Shown one piece after another: positions 18,526 through 28,342 of a DNA stretch of 64,000 bases. Below the pieces are notes generated by a model. The model worked only from the letters and a program-made list of their open reading frames with translations. It did not search any database and was not told the origin of the DNA. The position numbers and the translations under genes were made by a program. The DNA lies in contig NZ_CP018082.1 in assembly GCF_001886715.1 (NCBI RefSeq), positions 6,882,001 to 6,946,000 of the forward strand, written 5' to 3'. The stretch is from Nocardia mangyaensis (lineage in GTDB: Bacteria > Actinomycetota > Actinomycetes > Mycobacteriales > Mycobacteriaceae). Each line of letters begins with the position of its first letter. Within the stretch, counting starts at the first letter, position 1.

Positions 18526-21500
18526 GTGTCCGACCCGACCGACGAGAACAATCCGGCAGCCGAGCCTGCCAGTCCCGGCGCGCCCGGGCAGCGCCCCGAT
18601 CCGCGCGGCGCCGATTCGTCGAACACCGGCGAGGCCGGGCCCCCTGCCGACGCGCCGAAGTCGAGGCCCGAGGCGGTGACCGAACCGGGTCATCCGACCG
18701 TGCCAGGGGGCGACACGGTTGTCATCCGGCGTGACGAGCTGCCGGGGCGGAGCGACCGCCCCGAGACACCCTCGACCGGTGGACCGGTGTCCGGCGATCA
18801 GGAGACCCGACCGTCGAGCGTGGTTTCACCGGAGGGCGAGCAGCGTGCGGGAGTCGTCGGGTCGCCGCAGGGGCCGGTGAGGTCCCCGGGTGCGTCGGGC
18901 GGCGATGACGACCGTGGCCAGAGGGGTCAGCCTGCGCCTGGCGCGCCTCGGCCCCCGAGCCAGGCCGGACCCGGAGCGCCGCCCGGTGCCGCATCAGTTG
19001 GTGGACAACGGATCTCGAGCCAGGGCGGGCCCGGCACGCAGTCCGCGGCGACTGGGGGGTATCAGCCCTCCGGCCAAGGCGGCGCGGCCGGCCGACAGCC
19101 TGCGGCCGCGAGCGGTGGACAACGGCCCCCCGGCCGAGGCGGTGCGCAGCCCACCGGGTATGAGCCTGGTGGACAACAACTTCCGAGCAACGCGCCGGGC
19201 GGCGGCCCTCCCCGCGTCGGGCCGGGCGGCGTCGGCCGACCGGGCACCGTTCCCGGCGGGCAACCTGGCTCTGCGCCCGGTCGACCGGGCGCGCCAGGTG
19301 CGCCGAACAGGCCGGGTGCACCTGGTACGCCGGGTGCTTCCGGGCGACCGGGCGACCCAGGCAGACCAGGTGCGCCGGGCGGACCGAATGCATCAGGTGG
19401 ACCGGGTGCGCCGGGCCGACAGGGCACTCCCGGTCCGCCCGGGCGACCGGGCGGACCGGGCGGACCGGGCATGGCGGGTGGGCAACGACCTGCCGGTGGT
19501 CCCGGCTACGGGCCTCAGCGCGCCGGACGTCCGGTGAACGCACCTGGCGCTGCGCAAGAACCTGGCGGACAACAACTTCCGGGTCGTGGACCTGCCCCTG
19601 AGGGCCCTCACGCCACCGGTGGGCCCGGCTTCGGGCCCGGCCCACGCAATTCGCCAGGTGCAGCAGGTCAGGGCGGCAGTGCCGTCGCGGGCCAAGGCGG
19701 CCATGTCGCTGGCGCGCAGGGCGGCAATGTCGCTGGTGGACAGCAGACTTCGGGGACCGGCGGACCGCATCCGGACGGTGATCCCGGGTACGGACCCGGA
19801 CCGGCCCGGCCGAGTACCACCCCCGGAGAACCCCAGCCCTCGCAGGAAGGCGTTGATCCTCGCGCCGGGCAACAGGGCAATGCCCGTCCGGGCAGCACTC
19901 CCGGTGGACCCCCGGCGGGTGGGTCAGCGGCCGATTCGTTTGGCGGGCAGCAGACTTCTGCGCCTTCGGCCCCGAGCGCTGGTCACCCCGGCGCGCAGCA
20001 GGGCGGAGGAGCTTCGAGCGCGGGCACCCGTCACCCGAACGAGCGGTTCGCCGGTGAACAAGAGGCAGCGGCCGAGTCCGCTGGTGCGGCTTCCCCGTTG
20101 GCGGGATTGTCGAAGGGGCTGCCGGGTGGCGAGCGATCCGCGCAGGACGGCCGGGGGGCTCCCGATATCACCGGCCCGGACGCGCCGACCACGGCGATGT
20201 CCATCCCCGGACGGCAACCCGGTGCGGCACAGGGTGATTCAGCCGAGGACAGCACCGTGAAGTTCTCCAGCGGTCAGTCGAAGGCGGCACCGGAGGAAGT
20301 TCCGACCGTCGGCATGAACCAGGCCGAGGGCCCGTCCTCCGAGAAGTCCCCGAAGTTCGACACAACGGGTGCGGCGGTCGGCGCAGCGGCAGCACCCTCG
20401 TCGGCAGCCGAGAAGGGAACCGCCAGCGCGGATACCGACGACGTTTCGGGCACCGCGAGCGGGAGCCGGCCCGACAGCGAAGCCGCGACGGGCGTGCGAG
20501 GTGGCAACGCGACCACGCAGTCTTCAACCGCTGACGGGCCCCCCGGCCAATCGGCCACTGACTTCTCTGCGGAGCCCGTCGCCGACGCCGCCCACGGTGG
20601 CGCCACTTCGGCTGCAACGCACGGCCCTGACCTTTCGGAAGCCGCGCAGCGTTCGGACGGCGCGACCGATGTCGCGGACAACCCGAGCGACGGTAGGGGC
20701 GGTGCGCCAGGCGCAGCCGGTGCCATGGGCGCGGCCGGGCTCGCGAAGAAGGCGACTGGGGACAGCGCTCCCGGGTCCGAGGATCAGACCGTGGCGATGC
20801 GGGTCGTGAATCCGGCGGATGCGCCGACCACGGCGTTTCCCGTCCAGCGGGGCACGGATCGGGTGGTGCCTCCGGTGGGAGGTCGGCCTGCGGTGACTCC
20901 GCCGCCGAATACGCCGCGGGGCCCCGTCGGACCTCGGCAGGCGGGGCAGCAAGGTGGGCCGCACGGGCCAGGGGCGCCGCAAGGGCCGGCTGGTCCACAG
21001 GGACCACACGGCCCCGGGTTCGACGAGACTCTGCCTTCGTCGCAGCCGGGGCCGGCCGGACCGCCGCGACAGTCGGCGTCGGCGCCCTCGCCCGCTGATA
21101 TTCAGCCGACTCGGCCCGCCGAGCAGGTGGCGGAGCGGCAGCGGCAGGTGGCGCCGCCGCAGCGGATCGAAGCGCCGCAGGTCGGTGGGCCGGATGCCCC
21201 CGGGCCGAAGCGGTCGAAGCGGTGGGTGTGGGCGGTGGGTGCGGCCGCGGTGTTGGTGCTCGCGCTGATCGCGACCGTGGTGGCGCTGATGACCGGTGGG
21301 GACAATTCGCCGGAGGGACAGGTGCGGACCGCGATCGGCGAGTACACCGACGCGCTGCGCGGCGGCGATCTCGAGGCCTTGCGGTCGAGCACGTGCGGGC
21401 AGCTGAACGAGTTCTACCAGGACCTCACCACCGAGGAATTCAACGGCGTGCATCAGCTCTCGACCGAGGAGGGTTCGCTGCCGATCGTCGCGAGTGTGGA

Positions 21501-21645
21501 CGCGGTGCGGATCACCGGCGACACCGCCCTGGCCGAGGCCACGGTCTTCACCGAGAGCGACCCGGAGCAGACCGCGCGCACGTTCGACCTGGAGCGCACC
21601 GACGGTGAGTGGAAGGTCTGCGACCCCACCGGCACCACGCCCTGA
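18526..21645 (+). CDS. Giant Rv0361-like membrane protein with collagen-like cytoplasmic region
   Basis: 1039 residues, several times longer than the M. tuberculosis homologue by position (Rv0361). Residues 1-890 are disordered and Gly/Pro/Gln/Ser-rich. About residues 245-345 form a nearly continuous Gly-X-Y tract rich in [13 protein letters not shown] triplets, as in bacterial collagen-like proteins. A single helix (about 899-921, [20 protein letters not shown]) spans the membrane and the C-terminal 110 residues form an external DUF4878/NTF2-like domain ([19 protein letters not shown] ... RTDGEWKVC). Four short Thr motifs (PTTAM, PTVGM, QTVAM, PTTAF) lie at about 554, 592, 753 and 767. GTG 18526 follows GAGGGG. 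Function unknown. Confidence 0.85.
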   Translation: MSDPTDENNPAAEPASPGAPGQRPDPRGADSSNTGEAGPPADAPKSRPEAVTEPGHPTVPGGDTVVIRRDELPGRSDRPETPSTGGPVSGDQETRPSSVVSPEGEQRAGVVGSPQGPVRSPGASGGDDDRGQRGQPAPGAPRPPSQAGPGAPPGAASVGGQRISSQGGPGTQSAATGGYQPSGQGGAAGRQPAAASGGQRPPGRGGAQPTGYEPGGQQLPSNAPGGGPPRVGPGGVGRPGTVPGGQPGSAPGRPGAPGAPNRPGAPGTPGASGRPGDPGRPGAPGGPNASGGPGAPGRQGTPGPPGRPGGPGGPGMAGGQRPAGGPGYGPQRAGRPVNAPGAAQEPGGQQLPGRGPAPEGPHATGGPGFGPGPRNSPGAAGQGGSAVAGQGGHVAGAQGGNVAGGQQTSGTGGPHPDGDPGYGPGPARPSTTPGEPQPSQEGVDPRAGQQGNARPGSTPGGPPAGGSAADSFGGQQTSAPSAPSAGHPGAQQGGGASSAGTRHPNERFAGEQEAAAESAGAASPLAGLSKGLPGGERSAQDGRGAPDITGPDAPTTAMSIPGRQPGAAQGDSAEDSTVKFSSGQSKAAPEEVPTVGMNQAEGPSSEKSPKFDTTGAAVGAAAAPSSAAEKGTASADTDDVSGTASGSRPDSEAATGVRGGNATTQSSTADGPPGQSATDFSAEPVADAAHGGATSAATHGPDLSEAAQRSDGATDVADNPSDGRGGAPGAAGAMGAAGLAKKATGDSAPGSEDQTVAMRVVNPADAPTTAFPVQRGTDRVVPPVGGRPAVTPPPNTPRGPVGPRQAGQQGGPHGPGAPQGPAGPQGPHGPGFDETLPSSQPGPAGPPRQSASAPSPADIQPTRPAEQVAERQRQVAPPQRIEAPQVGGPDAPGPKRSKRWVWAVGAAAVLVLALIATVVALMTGGDNSPEGQVRTAIGEYTDALRGGDLEALRSSTCGQLNEFYQDLTTEEFNGVHQLSTEEGSLPIVASVDAVRITGDTALAEATVFTESDPEQTARTFDLERTDGEWKVCDPTGTTP

Positions 21646-21652
21646 CCCGACC

Positions 21653-21691
21653 GACCCGTCATATCGGACACCCTGTCTGGTATGACGGGTC
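21653..21691 (+). terminator. Terminator after the collagen-like gene
   Basis: GACCCGTCAT (21653-21662) pairs perfectly with 21682-21691, with an inner GACA/TGTC pairing, about 7 bases after the stop codon. Confidence 0.6.
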
Positions 21692-21739
21692 ACACACAAC
21701 TGGTGATCTGAATAGGTGACCAGTATTATTTTCCGGATC

Positions 21740-22798
21740 ATGAGCAGGGAACAGACAGCGTCGCAGCCGGACATCGAAGCTGTGGTCCCGGATGCGTCGC
21801 TGGCCGGCCAGCGCTTCGGCTTCCGCGACCACTATGAGGTCGGCCGCGAGAAGATCCGCGAATTCGCCAGGGCCGTGCAGAACACGCACCCCGCCCACCA
21901 GCAGGAAGTCGACGCGCGCAAACTCGGCTACGAGGGTGTGATCGCCCCGCCGACCTTCGCGTCGGTGATCGGCATGAGCGCCACCCGGGCACTGCTGGAC
22001 ACCGTCCTCACCGAGTACGACCTGTCACAGGTGCTGCAGACCGACCAGGTCTTCGAGGTGTTCCGGCCGATGCTGGCCGGTGACCGGATCAGCACCGAGA
22101 TCGAGATCGAGTCGATCCGCCAGTTCGGCGACAACGACTTCATCAACGTCGGATTCAAGCTGATCAACCAGCACCGGGAGATCGCGGTGCAGGGCACCAC
22201 CACCATCGTGGCCCGCCGCGGTGTGGAGATCGACCCGAACATCGTCGACGCCGTCGAGAACATCAGCATGCATCCGCGCCCCGCGACAGTCGCCGGGATC
22301 GACACCACCGACGTACTGATCCGCCGCACCGGCCCCGCCCCCGTCGCTCCCCCGCGCGAGTTCGTCCCCGTGCACACCACCCCCGAGTTCGACGCACTGG
22401 TCAAGGGTGGCGAGCTGCCCGTCGGCGCCGCCCGCCTGACCCGCGGTGACCTGGCCAATTACGCGGGTGTTTCCGGCGACCCGAACCCGATCCACTTCAG
22501 CGATCGCGCGGCCGAACTCGCCGGCCTGCCCACTGTCGTCGCGCACGGCCTGCTCACCATGGGCCTGGCCGCCCAGTATCTCACCGACTGGCTCGGCGAC
22601 CCCACCGCCATCGAGAAGCTGGCCGTCCGTTTCTCCGGCTTCGTCCCCGTGCCGCCCACCGAAGCGGGCGAGATCCAGTTCTCCGGCAAGATCAAGTCGA
22701 TCGACACCGACCGCCGCGCCGCCACGGTGCTGCTCAGCGGAATCTCTGAGGGACGCAAGCTCTTCGGCCGCGCCGTCGCCGAGATCCGGTTGACCTGA
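21740..22798 (+). CDS. Fused (3R)-hydroxyacyl-ACP dehydratase HadA/HadB
   Basis: 352 residues joining two hot-dog folds that are separate subunits in mycobacteria. Residues 1-165 resemble the FAS1-type HadA half (YEVGREKIREFARAVQ, GVIAPPTFASV). Residues 205-352 resemble HadB with the hydratase motif SGDPNPIHF (Asp 247, His 252) and VVAHGLLTMGLAAQYL. The enzyme should dehydrate 3-hydroxyacyl-ACP in type II fatty-acid or mycolic-acid elongation. ATG 21740 is favoured; the track-long start at 21716 lacks a ribosome site. It converges on the EmbR-like gene. Confidence 0.85.
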   Translation: MSREQTASQPDIEAVVPDASLAGQRFGFRDHYEVGREKIREFARAVQNTHPAHQQEVDARKLGYEGVIAPPTFASVIGMSATRALLDTVLTEYDLSQVLQTDQVFEVFRPMLAGDRISTEIEIESIRQFGDNDFINVGFKLINQHREIAVQGTTTIVARRGVEIDPNIVDAVENISMHPRPATVAGIDTTDVLIRRTGPAPVAPPREFVPVHTTPEFDALVKGGELPVGAARLTRGDLANYAGVSGDPNPIHFSDRAAELAGLPTVVAHGLLTMGLAAQYLTDWLGDPTAIEKLAVRFSGFVPVPPTEAGEIQFSGKIKSIDTDRRAATVLLSGISEGRKLFGRAVAEIRLT

Positions 22799-22847
22799 CC
22801 CCGCGAGTCAGGCTTCTCGCGAAACCTCTGGCCTGGTCGGATTCTTC

Positions 22848-23966
22848 CTAGCTCACCGCGATGAAGGTCAGCACCGTTCCCCCGATCCGGATGGCATCGC
22901 CGTCCGCCAGCAGCGCACCCGAATCGATCGGCAACTCGTTCACATAGACCCCGTTGGCCGAGTGCAGATCCTTGATCAGCAGCCCGGCCCGGCTGGGCAT
23001 GATGTGCGCATGGTAGCGGCTGGCCTTCGGATCGTCGAGGACCAGTTCGTTGTCGGTCATCCGCCCGATCCTGATCCCGCCGTGCGGAATCGGAATGGTC
23101 CGCCCGTCGGTGAACCGCAGATTCCCGTTGCGGATCGAGCGCGGCACCTCGGTGACCGTCTCGGTCATCGCGGCAGCCAACTGCTCGGATCGCTTGGCCG
23201 CCACCACATTCAGCGGCTCCTGACGCAGCACCCGCTGCTCCAGCTCGATCAGCGCGGGCCCCGGATCGATGCCGAGCTCCTCGGCCAGCACCGACCGCAC
23301 CCGCCGACAGGCTTCCAGCGCGTCGGCCTGTCGACCGGACAGGTACAGCGCGGTGATCAACTGCCCCCACAGCGGCTCGCGCAGCGGATGCTCGTTGGTC
23401 ATCGAGACCAGCTCGCCGATCACCGAAGAAGCTCGCCCGCAGGCGATCTCCGCGTCCACCCGCGCGGAGGCGGCGAGCAGCCGCTCCTCGTTCATCGCGG
23501 TCGCGAAACTGTCGGCGAACTGCAGACCGGCCAGATCGGCCAGCGCCCGCCCGGTCCATTCTCGCAGCGCCGCGCCGAACAGATTGGCCGCGCCGGGATG
23601 GTCGCCCAGGTCCAGGCACCGCGACCCGGCTTCGCGCGCGTTCTCGAAACGACCGAGGTCGCAAGCGGTATCGGGGATTTCGAGCCGGTAGCCGGCGCCC
23701 TCGGTGCGCAGCACCTGCGCCGAGTCGATGCCGGCGTTGCGCATCGCCTTGCGGATATTGGAGACGAACACCTGCAGGCTGGCGGCGTAGGAATCCGGCG
23801 GATCCTCGTTCCACACCATCTCCGCGAGCACAGCCGAAGACACCGCGCGCCGTCGGTTGACGGTGAGCGCGGCAAGCAGAGCTCGCGGCTTGGGCCCGCC
23901 GACCGCCACCGGCTCACCGCCGACCAGCAGTCGAACGGGCCCGAGCACACGGACATCAAGACTCAT
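22848..23966 (-). CDS. embR: EmbR-type regulator (OmpR wHTH, BTAD, FHA)
   Basis: 372 residues with the EmbR domain order. An OmpR/SARP DNA-binding domain spans 1-100 (VSNIRKAMR...LRTEGAGYRLE). A bacterial transcriptional activation (BTAD) domain follows at about 100-260. A C-terminal FHA domain begins near 287, with phosphothreonine-binding residues in IRIGR (301-302), SRYH (316-319) and SANGVYVN (Asn 338). In mycobacteria EmbR is phosphorylated by the kinase PknH, binds phosphothreonine through FHA and activates arabinosyltransferase genes. No emb genes are in the window, so its targets here are open. Confidence 0.82.
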   Translation of the reverse strand: MSLDVRVLGPVRLLVGGEPVAVGGPKPRALLAALTVNRRRAVSSAVLAEMVWNEDPPDSYAASLQVFVSNIRKAMRNAGIDSAQVLRTEGAGYRLEIPDTACDLGRFENAREAGSRCLDLGDHPGAANLFGAALREWTGRALADLAGLQFADSFATAMNEERLLAASARVDAEIACGRASSVIGELVSMTNEHPLREPLWGQLITALYLSGRQADALEACRRVRSVLAEELGIDPGPALIELEQRVLRQEPLNVVAAKRSEQLAAAMTETVTEVPRSIRNGNLRFTDGRTIPIPHGGIRIGRMTDNELVLDDPKASRYHAHIMPSRAGLLIKDLHSANGVYVNELPIDSGALLADGDAIRIGGTVLTFIAVS

Positions 23967-24001
23967 GAGCTCGGGCCCCGTTGATTGTTGCGAAAAGCCG
24001 A

Positions 24002-25039
24002 TCAGGAACCGCTGACGGAACGACCGGCCGACTTCAGATCGTTGCAGGCCTCGACGACGCGCGCGGCCATCGAGGTCTCGGCCTTCTTGAGGTAGCTGCG
24101 CGGGTCGTAGACCTTCTTGTTGCCGACCTCGCCGTCGATCTTCAGCACACCGTCGTAGTTGCTGAACATGTGACCGGCGACCGGACGGGTGAAGGCGTAC
24201 TGGGTGTCGGTGTCGACGTTCATCTTCACCACACCGAAACGCAGCGAGTCCTCGATCTCGGACTTCAGCGAGCCCGAACCACCGTGGAAGACGAAGTCGA
24301 ACGGCTGCGCGTCCTCGCCGAGACCCAGCTTGGCGGCGGCGACACGCTGCCCCTCGGCCAGCACCTCGGGCCGCAGCACCACGTTGCCCGGCTTGTACAC
24401 GCCGTGCACGTTGCCGAACGTGGCGGCCAGCAGGTACTTGCCGTTCTCGCCCGCGCCCAGCGCCTCGATGGTCTTCTCGAAGTCCTCGGGCGTGGTGTAG
24501 AGCTTGTCGTCGATCTCGGCCTCGACACCGTCTTCTTCACCGCCGACGACGCCGATCTCGACCTCGAGGATGATGTTGGCGGCCCGCGAGAGCTCGAGCA
24601 GCTTCTTGGCGATCTCGAGGTTCTCGTCGATCGGGATGGCCGAGCCGTCCCACATGTGCGACTGGAACAGCGGGTGCTGGCCGTTGTTCACGCGCTCCTG
24701 GGAGATCGCGAGCAGCGGGCGCACGTAGGTGTCCAGCTTGTCCTTGGGGCAGTGATCGGTGTGCAGCGCGATCGTCACGTCGTAGCGGGCCGCGACCACG
24801 TGCGCGAACTCGGCCAGCGCCACCGCGCCGGTGACCATGTCCTTCACACCGAGGCCGGAACCGAACTCGGCGCCACCGGTCGAGAACTGGATGATGCCGT
24901 CACTGCCCGCGTCCGCGAAGCCCTTGATGGCGGCGTTGATCGTCTCCGACGAAGTGCAGTTGATAGCCGGGAATGCGAACGAGTGCGCCTTGGCCCGGCC
25001 GAGCATCTCGGCGTAGACCTCCGGAGTCGCGATAGGCAC
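24002..25039 (-). CDS. fba: Class II fructose-bisphosphate aldolase
   Basis: 345 residues. Zinc-dependent aldolase that splits fructose-1,6-bisphosphate in glycolysis and reverses in gluconeogenesis. Zinc ligands lie in ALHTDHCPKDK, the FGNVHGVYK segment and FHGGSGS; the catalytic region NVDTDTQYAFTRP is intact. GTG at 25039 starts MPIATPEVYAEML exactly as in mycobacteria and has GGAGG eight bases upstream. Corresponds to Rv0363c. Confidence 0.96.
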   Translation of the reverse strand: MPIATPEVYAEMLGRAKAHSFAFPAINCTSSETINAAIKGFADAGSDGIIQFSTGGAEFGSGLGVKDMVTGAVALAEFAHVVAARYDVTIALHTDHCPKDKLDTYVRPLLAISQERVNNGQHPLFQSHMWDGSAIPIDENLEIAKKLLELSRAANIILEVEIGVVGGEEDGVEAEIDDKLYTTPEDFEKTIEALGAGENGKYLLAATFGNVHGVYKPGNVVLRPEVLAEGQRVAAAKLGLGEDAQPFDFVFHGGSGSLKSEIEDSLRFGVVKMNVDTDTQYAFTRPVAGHMFSNYDGVLKIDGEVGNKKVYDPRSYLKKAETSMAARVVEACNDLKSAGRSVSGS

Positions 25040-25269
25040 AGCAGTGACCTCCGTCTGTGGGGAGCGAAAAACCAATTCTGTCAGGCCACACCCTAATTTA
25101 GAAGACGAGAGCTGGTGCACCCGGTCGCGCCCAGACCACCGCACACCACTCGCGTCACAGGATCGACCGGTACTGTGGTGCCCGTGACTTTGCTGGCGGT
25201 ATCCGATGCGATGACGAGCGACGTGGCCTCGATGCGGGCCGCCTCGGCGAACGAGGCGCGCTGATCGTA

Positions 25270-25968
25270 GTGACCGCGGTACCGTCGACCCTGGCCATGG
25301 GTACTTTCGATCCACTGATCTCGGCAGGACCCGCGCTGGTCTGCACGATCGTGCTCGTGTTCGTCTTCCTCGAGTGCGCGTTCATCATCGGGTTGTTCCT
25401 GCCCGGCGATTCGATGCTGATCACCGCGGGCATCGTGCTCGCCTCCCATGGCAGCGGCGAGACCCTGGTGTGGGGATTGTCGGTGGGTGCGATGGTGGCC
25501 GCGATCGTGGGTAACCAGGTGGGCTATGCGATCGGCCAGCGCACCGGCCATCATCTGGTCGCGCGCAAGAACGGCCGGTACATCAACACCGAGAACCTGG
25601 CCAAGGTGACCGCGCTGCTGGAACGGCACGGGTTCTTCGCGGTGCTGGTGGCTCGCTGGATTCCCTGGGTGCGCACGCTGTGCCCGATGGTCGCGGGCGC
25701 CGCCGGGATGGACCACCGCCGCTACACGATCGCCAGCACGCTGGGCGCGATCATCTGGGCGCCGGTCCTGCTGCTCATCGGCTATTACGCCGGCGGGTTC
25801 CTCCAGCGGGTGCCGTGGTTGCTGCCCGCGGTGGTCGGGATTCTGATCGTGGGGTTGGTCATCGGCACGATCCTCGGCATCCGGCAATACCGCCAGGAGA
25901 TGGCGCGGCCGGCCGAAGACTTCGACCTCGAGCACGCGCCGGGCGTACCGAGCGAAGCCGAGCGCTGA
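25270..25968 (+). CDS. DedA family (SNARE-associated/VTT) membrane protein
   Basis: 232 residues with the DedA core: an amphipathic re-entrant region (FLECAFIIGLFLPGDSMLI), GNQVGYAIGQRTG, and the conserved ARWIPWVRTLCPMVAGAAGM with its essential arginines, followed by membrane helices. DedA proteins act in lipid-carrier or phospholipid flipping and membrane homeostasis. GTG 25270 is used; the ATG at 25297 is an alternative because neither has a clear ribosome site. It ends 3 bases from the convergent GH76 stop. Corresponds to Rv0364. Confidence 0.9.
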   Translation: MTAVPSTLAMGTFDPLISAGPALVCTIVLVFVFLECAFIIGLFLPGDSMLITAGIVLASHGSGETLVWGLSVGAMVAAIVGNQVGYAIGQRTGHHLVARKNGRYINTENLAKVTALLERHGFFAVLVARWIPWVRTLCPMVAGAAGMDHRRYTIASTLGAIIWAPVLLLIGYYAGGFLQRVPWLLPAVVGILIVGLVIGTILGIRQYRQEMARPAEDFDLEHAPGVPSEAER

Positions 25969-25971
25969 GGC

Positions 25972-27147
25972 TCACAGCCCCGCTGCGGTGACCTGGTAGG
26001 CGGCTTCCATCAGCATCCAGCCCGACAGTTGCACGGACAGGTCGCGCTCGGGCACCGCCGAGGCCGTCACCGAGCCGCCCGTGGTGAACTTGCCCGCACC
26101 GGCCGTGCCGCCGGGTAGTCGCGCCGGTTTGCTCCAGTCGTACCCGAACAGCGGCTCGCCCTCGACCTCGAGCCGGTTGGCCCAGGCGGCGGTGGCCGAG
26201 GCCTTCACGATGGCGGCGGCCAGGCGCCGGTCGGCTTCCTGCCGTTTGCCCTCCCCGGGCAGCATCAGCGCGACCACCGCGAGGTAGCGCGCCAGGATGC
26301 CGTTGAACAGACCGCCGTCGCCACCACCGCCGCCGGCGATCACCAGCCGCTTGGTCATGTGCTCGTCCACCGCGGCCAACAGGCTGCTGACCCGTTCGGC
26401 GTGCCGGTCGTCGTCGGTGTGCACGGCCAGCTCGGCTTCGAGCCCGAGCACCACACCCTGGCAGTAGCTGAACACCGGGCGCTCGATCTCGCCGGAGGGC
26501 AGGTGGATGCCGTCGAGGATCAGCCCGGTTTCGGGATCGCGCAGGGTGGCGTCGAGCCAGTCGGCCATCTCCTGGGCCCGCTCGACCCGGCCCAGCCGCA
26601 ACAGCGCGATACCCGCTGGCCCGTTGGCCGGTGCGTTGAAGAAATCCGACCTGACCCGCCACGGGATACCGCCGCCGGTCTCGGGATCCCACGCGCCGTG
26701 GAGCTGCTGCTCGAGGGCGACGAGGCCGCGGCGAGCCTCGGTGAGCTCCTGGGTGCGCTCGGCGCGTTCCAGGGCGATCGCCAGCCAGGCCATGTCGTCG
26801 TAGTACCGATTGGTCCAGCCGGTGATGTTGCGCATCCGGTGGGCGCGGGCGATGGCGCCGATCCGCCTGCGCCGCGCGGGGGTGGGCACCCGATTGGCCG
26901 CGTCGATCGCGACGTCGAGCAGATGCGCCTGCCACCAGTAGTGCCAGCTCACGAACGCCCGCTCGCGCCGGGTGGCCGGCCAGCCGACGACACCCAATTC
27001 CGTTCCGGGACAACCCCACAGCGTGCGCAGGTGCCGGGAGATGATCGCGGACTCGGCCATGTCGGCGCGCTCGGACCACAGCGCCGGAGTCGGCACGGCT
27101 CCGGCGCGATCTACGGGCTGTGGGCGCCGTCCCCTGGGCGAGGTCAT
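25972..27147 (-). CDS. Glycoside hydrolase family 76-like protein (Rv0365c type)
   Basis: 391 residues, an (alpha/alpha)6 fold. The paired catalytic aspartates of GH76 alpha-1,6-mannanases appear in NRYYDDMAWLAIALER, with further family motifs GIPWR and VFSYCQGVVLGLEAEL. No signal peptide is visible, so it may act in the cytoplasm, as proposed for Rv0365c-like enzymes. ATG 27147 is chosen; the 50 residues upstream are non-family. The natural substrate is probably an alpha-mannan or lipomannan fragment, by family inference only. Confidence 0.87.
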   Translation of the reverse strand: MTSPRGRRPQPVDRAGAVPTPALWSERADMAESAIISRHLRTLWGCPGTELGVVGWPATRRERAFVSWHYWWQAHLLDVAIDAANRVPTPARRRRIGAIARAHRMRNITGWTNRYYDDMAWLAIALERAERTQELTEARRGLVALEQQLHGAWDPETGGGIPWRVRSDFFNAPANGPAGIALLRLGRVERAQEMADWLDATLRDPETGLILDGIHLPSGEIERPVFSYCQGVVLGLEAELAVHTDDDRHAERVSSLLAAVDEHMTKRLVIAGGGGGDGGLFNGILARYLAVVALMLPGEGKRQEADRRLAAAIVKASATAAWANRLEVEGEPLFGYDWSKPARLPGGTAGAGKFTTGGSVTASAVPERDLSVQLSGWMLMEAAYQVTAAGL

Positions 27148-27229
27148 GGGTCCATCGTGCCAGTCCCGACCCCTTTTCCGCGCCCGTTCTGTTACCGATT
27201 CGACATCGTGGTTTTCGGCACGCGGAAAA

Positions 27230-27913
27230 CTACCAGGCCAGGGACAGATCCGCGTGTTGCCGAATCCAGGCGTGCATGGCGATTCCGGCGGCGACACCGG
27301 CGTTGATACTGCGTGTCGAACCGAACTGGGCGATCGAAACAGTCAGTGCCGCCGCGCTTTTCGCGTCATCACTGACACCGGGCCCCTCCTGCCCGAACAG
27401 CAGCAGGCATTCGCGCGGCAGTTGCGCGGTCTCCAGCGGGACCGCGCCGGGCACATTGTCGACCGCGACGACGGTGAGTCCCGCGTCGGCGGCGAACGCG
27501 CGCAGCTCGGCCAGGTCGGTGTGGTGCACCAGATGTTGGTAGCGATCGGTCACCATGGCCCCACGGCGGTTCCAGCGCCGCTTGCCGACGATGTGCACCG
27601 CCGCGGCCGCGAAGGCGTTGGCGGTGCGCACGACCGTGCCGATATTGGCGTCGTGGCCGAAGTTCTCGATGGCCACGTGGAACGGGAACCGCCGCGCGTC
27701 GATATCGGCGACGATCGCCTCGCGGGACCAGTACCGGTACGCGTCGACGACGTTGCGGCGGTCGCCCTCGGCCAGCAGCACCTGGTCGTAGCGCTCGTCG
27801 TCGGGGGCCGGGGTGCCGTATTCCTGCGCCCACGGACCGAGCCCGTGCGGATGCTCGCCCCATTCAGTTGGCCCAGGGCCGGGCACCTCGGGCGATTCCA
27901 CTGGCTCACTCAC
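27230..27913 (-). CDS. SpoU/TrmH-type RNA 2'-O-methyltransferase
   Basis: 227 residues of the SPOUT superfamily. Motif 1 is IENFGHDANIGTVVRTANAF, motif 2 LLFGQEGPGVSDD and motif 3 SIAQFGSTRSINAGVAAGIAMH, which together form the knotted SAM site. An N-terminal extension of about 75 residues precedes the domain. It should methylate a ribose in tRNA or rRNA; the target is not deducible. GTG 27913 overlaps the stop of the DUF4190 gene (GTGA), so both are coupled. Corresponds to Rv0380c. Confidence 0.9.
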   Translation of the reverse strand: MSEPVESPEVPGPGPTEWGEHPHGLGPWAQEYGTPAPDDERYDQVLLAEGDRRNVVDAYRYWSREAIVADIDARRFPFHVAIENFGHDANIGTVVRTANAFAAAAVHIVGKRRWNRRGAMVTDRYQHLVHHTDLAELRAFAADAGLTVVAVDNVPGAVPLETAQLPRECLLLFGQEGPGVSDDAKSAAALTVSIAQFGSTRSINAGVAAGIAMHAWIRQHADLSLAW

Positions 27914-28215
27914 GCCGAGAATGCCCCCATGACCACCAGCGCCACCGCCAGGAGCGAGAAGAGCAGGGTGACCCCGAGCAAGATGGTGCCGATGAGGCCC
28001 ATGATGTAGCCCGCGTTCGCCGCCGACCGGCCACCGACCTGTCCGCCGGACGCGTCGATCTCCGCCAGAACCCGGCGACCCTTGAACCAGGCGAACGGCG
28101 CACAGAAACCACAGAACCCCACGCCGAGGGCGCCCATGACCAACACCGTGGTGGCTTCGGGGTGATCTGGCGGCTTGGCGTAGACGGGATAGCCATAAGG
28201 GGGCGGACTGCTCAT
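27910..28215 (-). CDS. DUF4190-type small membrane protein
   Basis: 101 residues: a Pro/Tyr-rich N-terminus (SSPPPYGYPVYAKPP), then two hydrophobic regions separated by a short loop (KGRRVLAEIDASGG), the arrangement of DUF4190 proteins. It is coupled by a 4-base overlap to the downstream methyltransferase. Function unknown. Confidence 0.8.
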   Translation of the reverse strand: MSSPPPYGYPVYAKPPDHPEATTVLVMGALGVGFCGFCAPFAWFKGRRVLAEIDASGGQVGGRSAANAGYIMGLIGTILLGVTLLFSLLAVALVVMGAFSA

Positions 28216-28342
28216 GGCCCGAATCGTAGCCGCACCGGCCGACCGCGCGATCTACCCTGCGACGGCAGGGCTCGACGCGCGCGGAGCCGTCGCGGCCGGA
28301 TCGTCGTCGACGTGATGTCCGCCCACGAACCGCTGATCCGGA

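Noticed and set aside
25184..25264. 26-codon frame starting GTG upstream of the DedA gene
   Set aside because: Could be a leader peptide, but there is no ribosome site, no run of regulatory codons and no attenuator hairpin.
28255..28270. 6-bp hairpin CCCTGC-GACG-GCAGGG as terminator of the 28343-29302 hydrolase
   Set aside because: Too short and too far (over 70 bases) from the stop to call with confidence.
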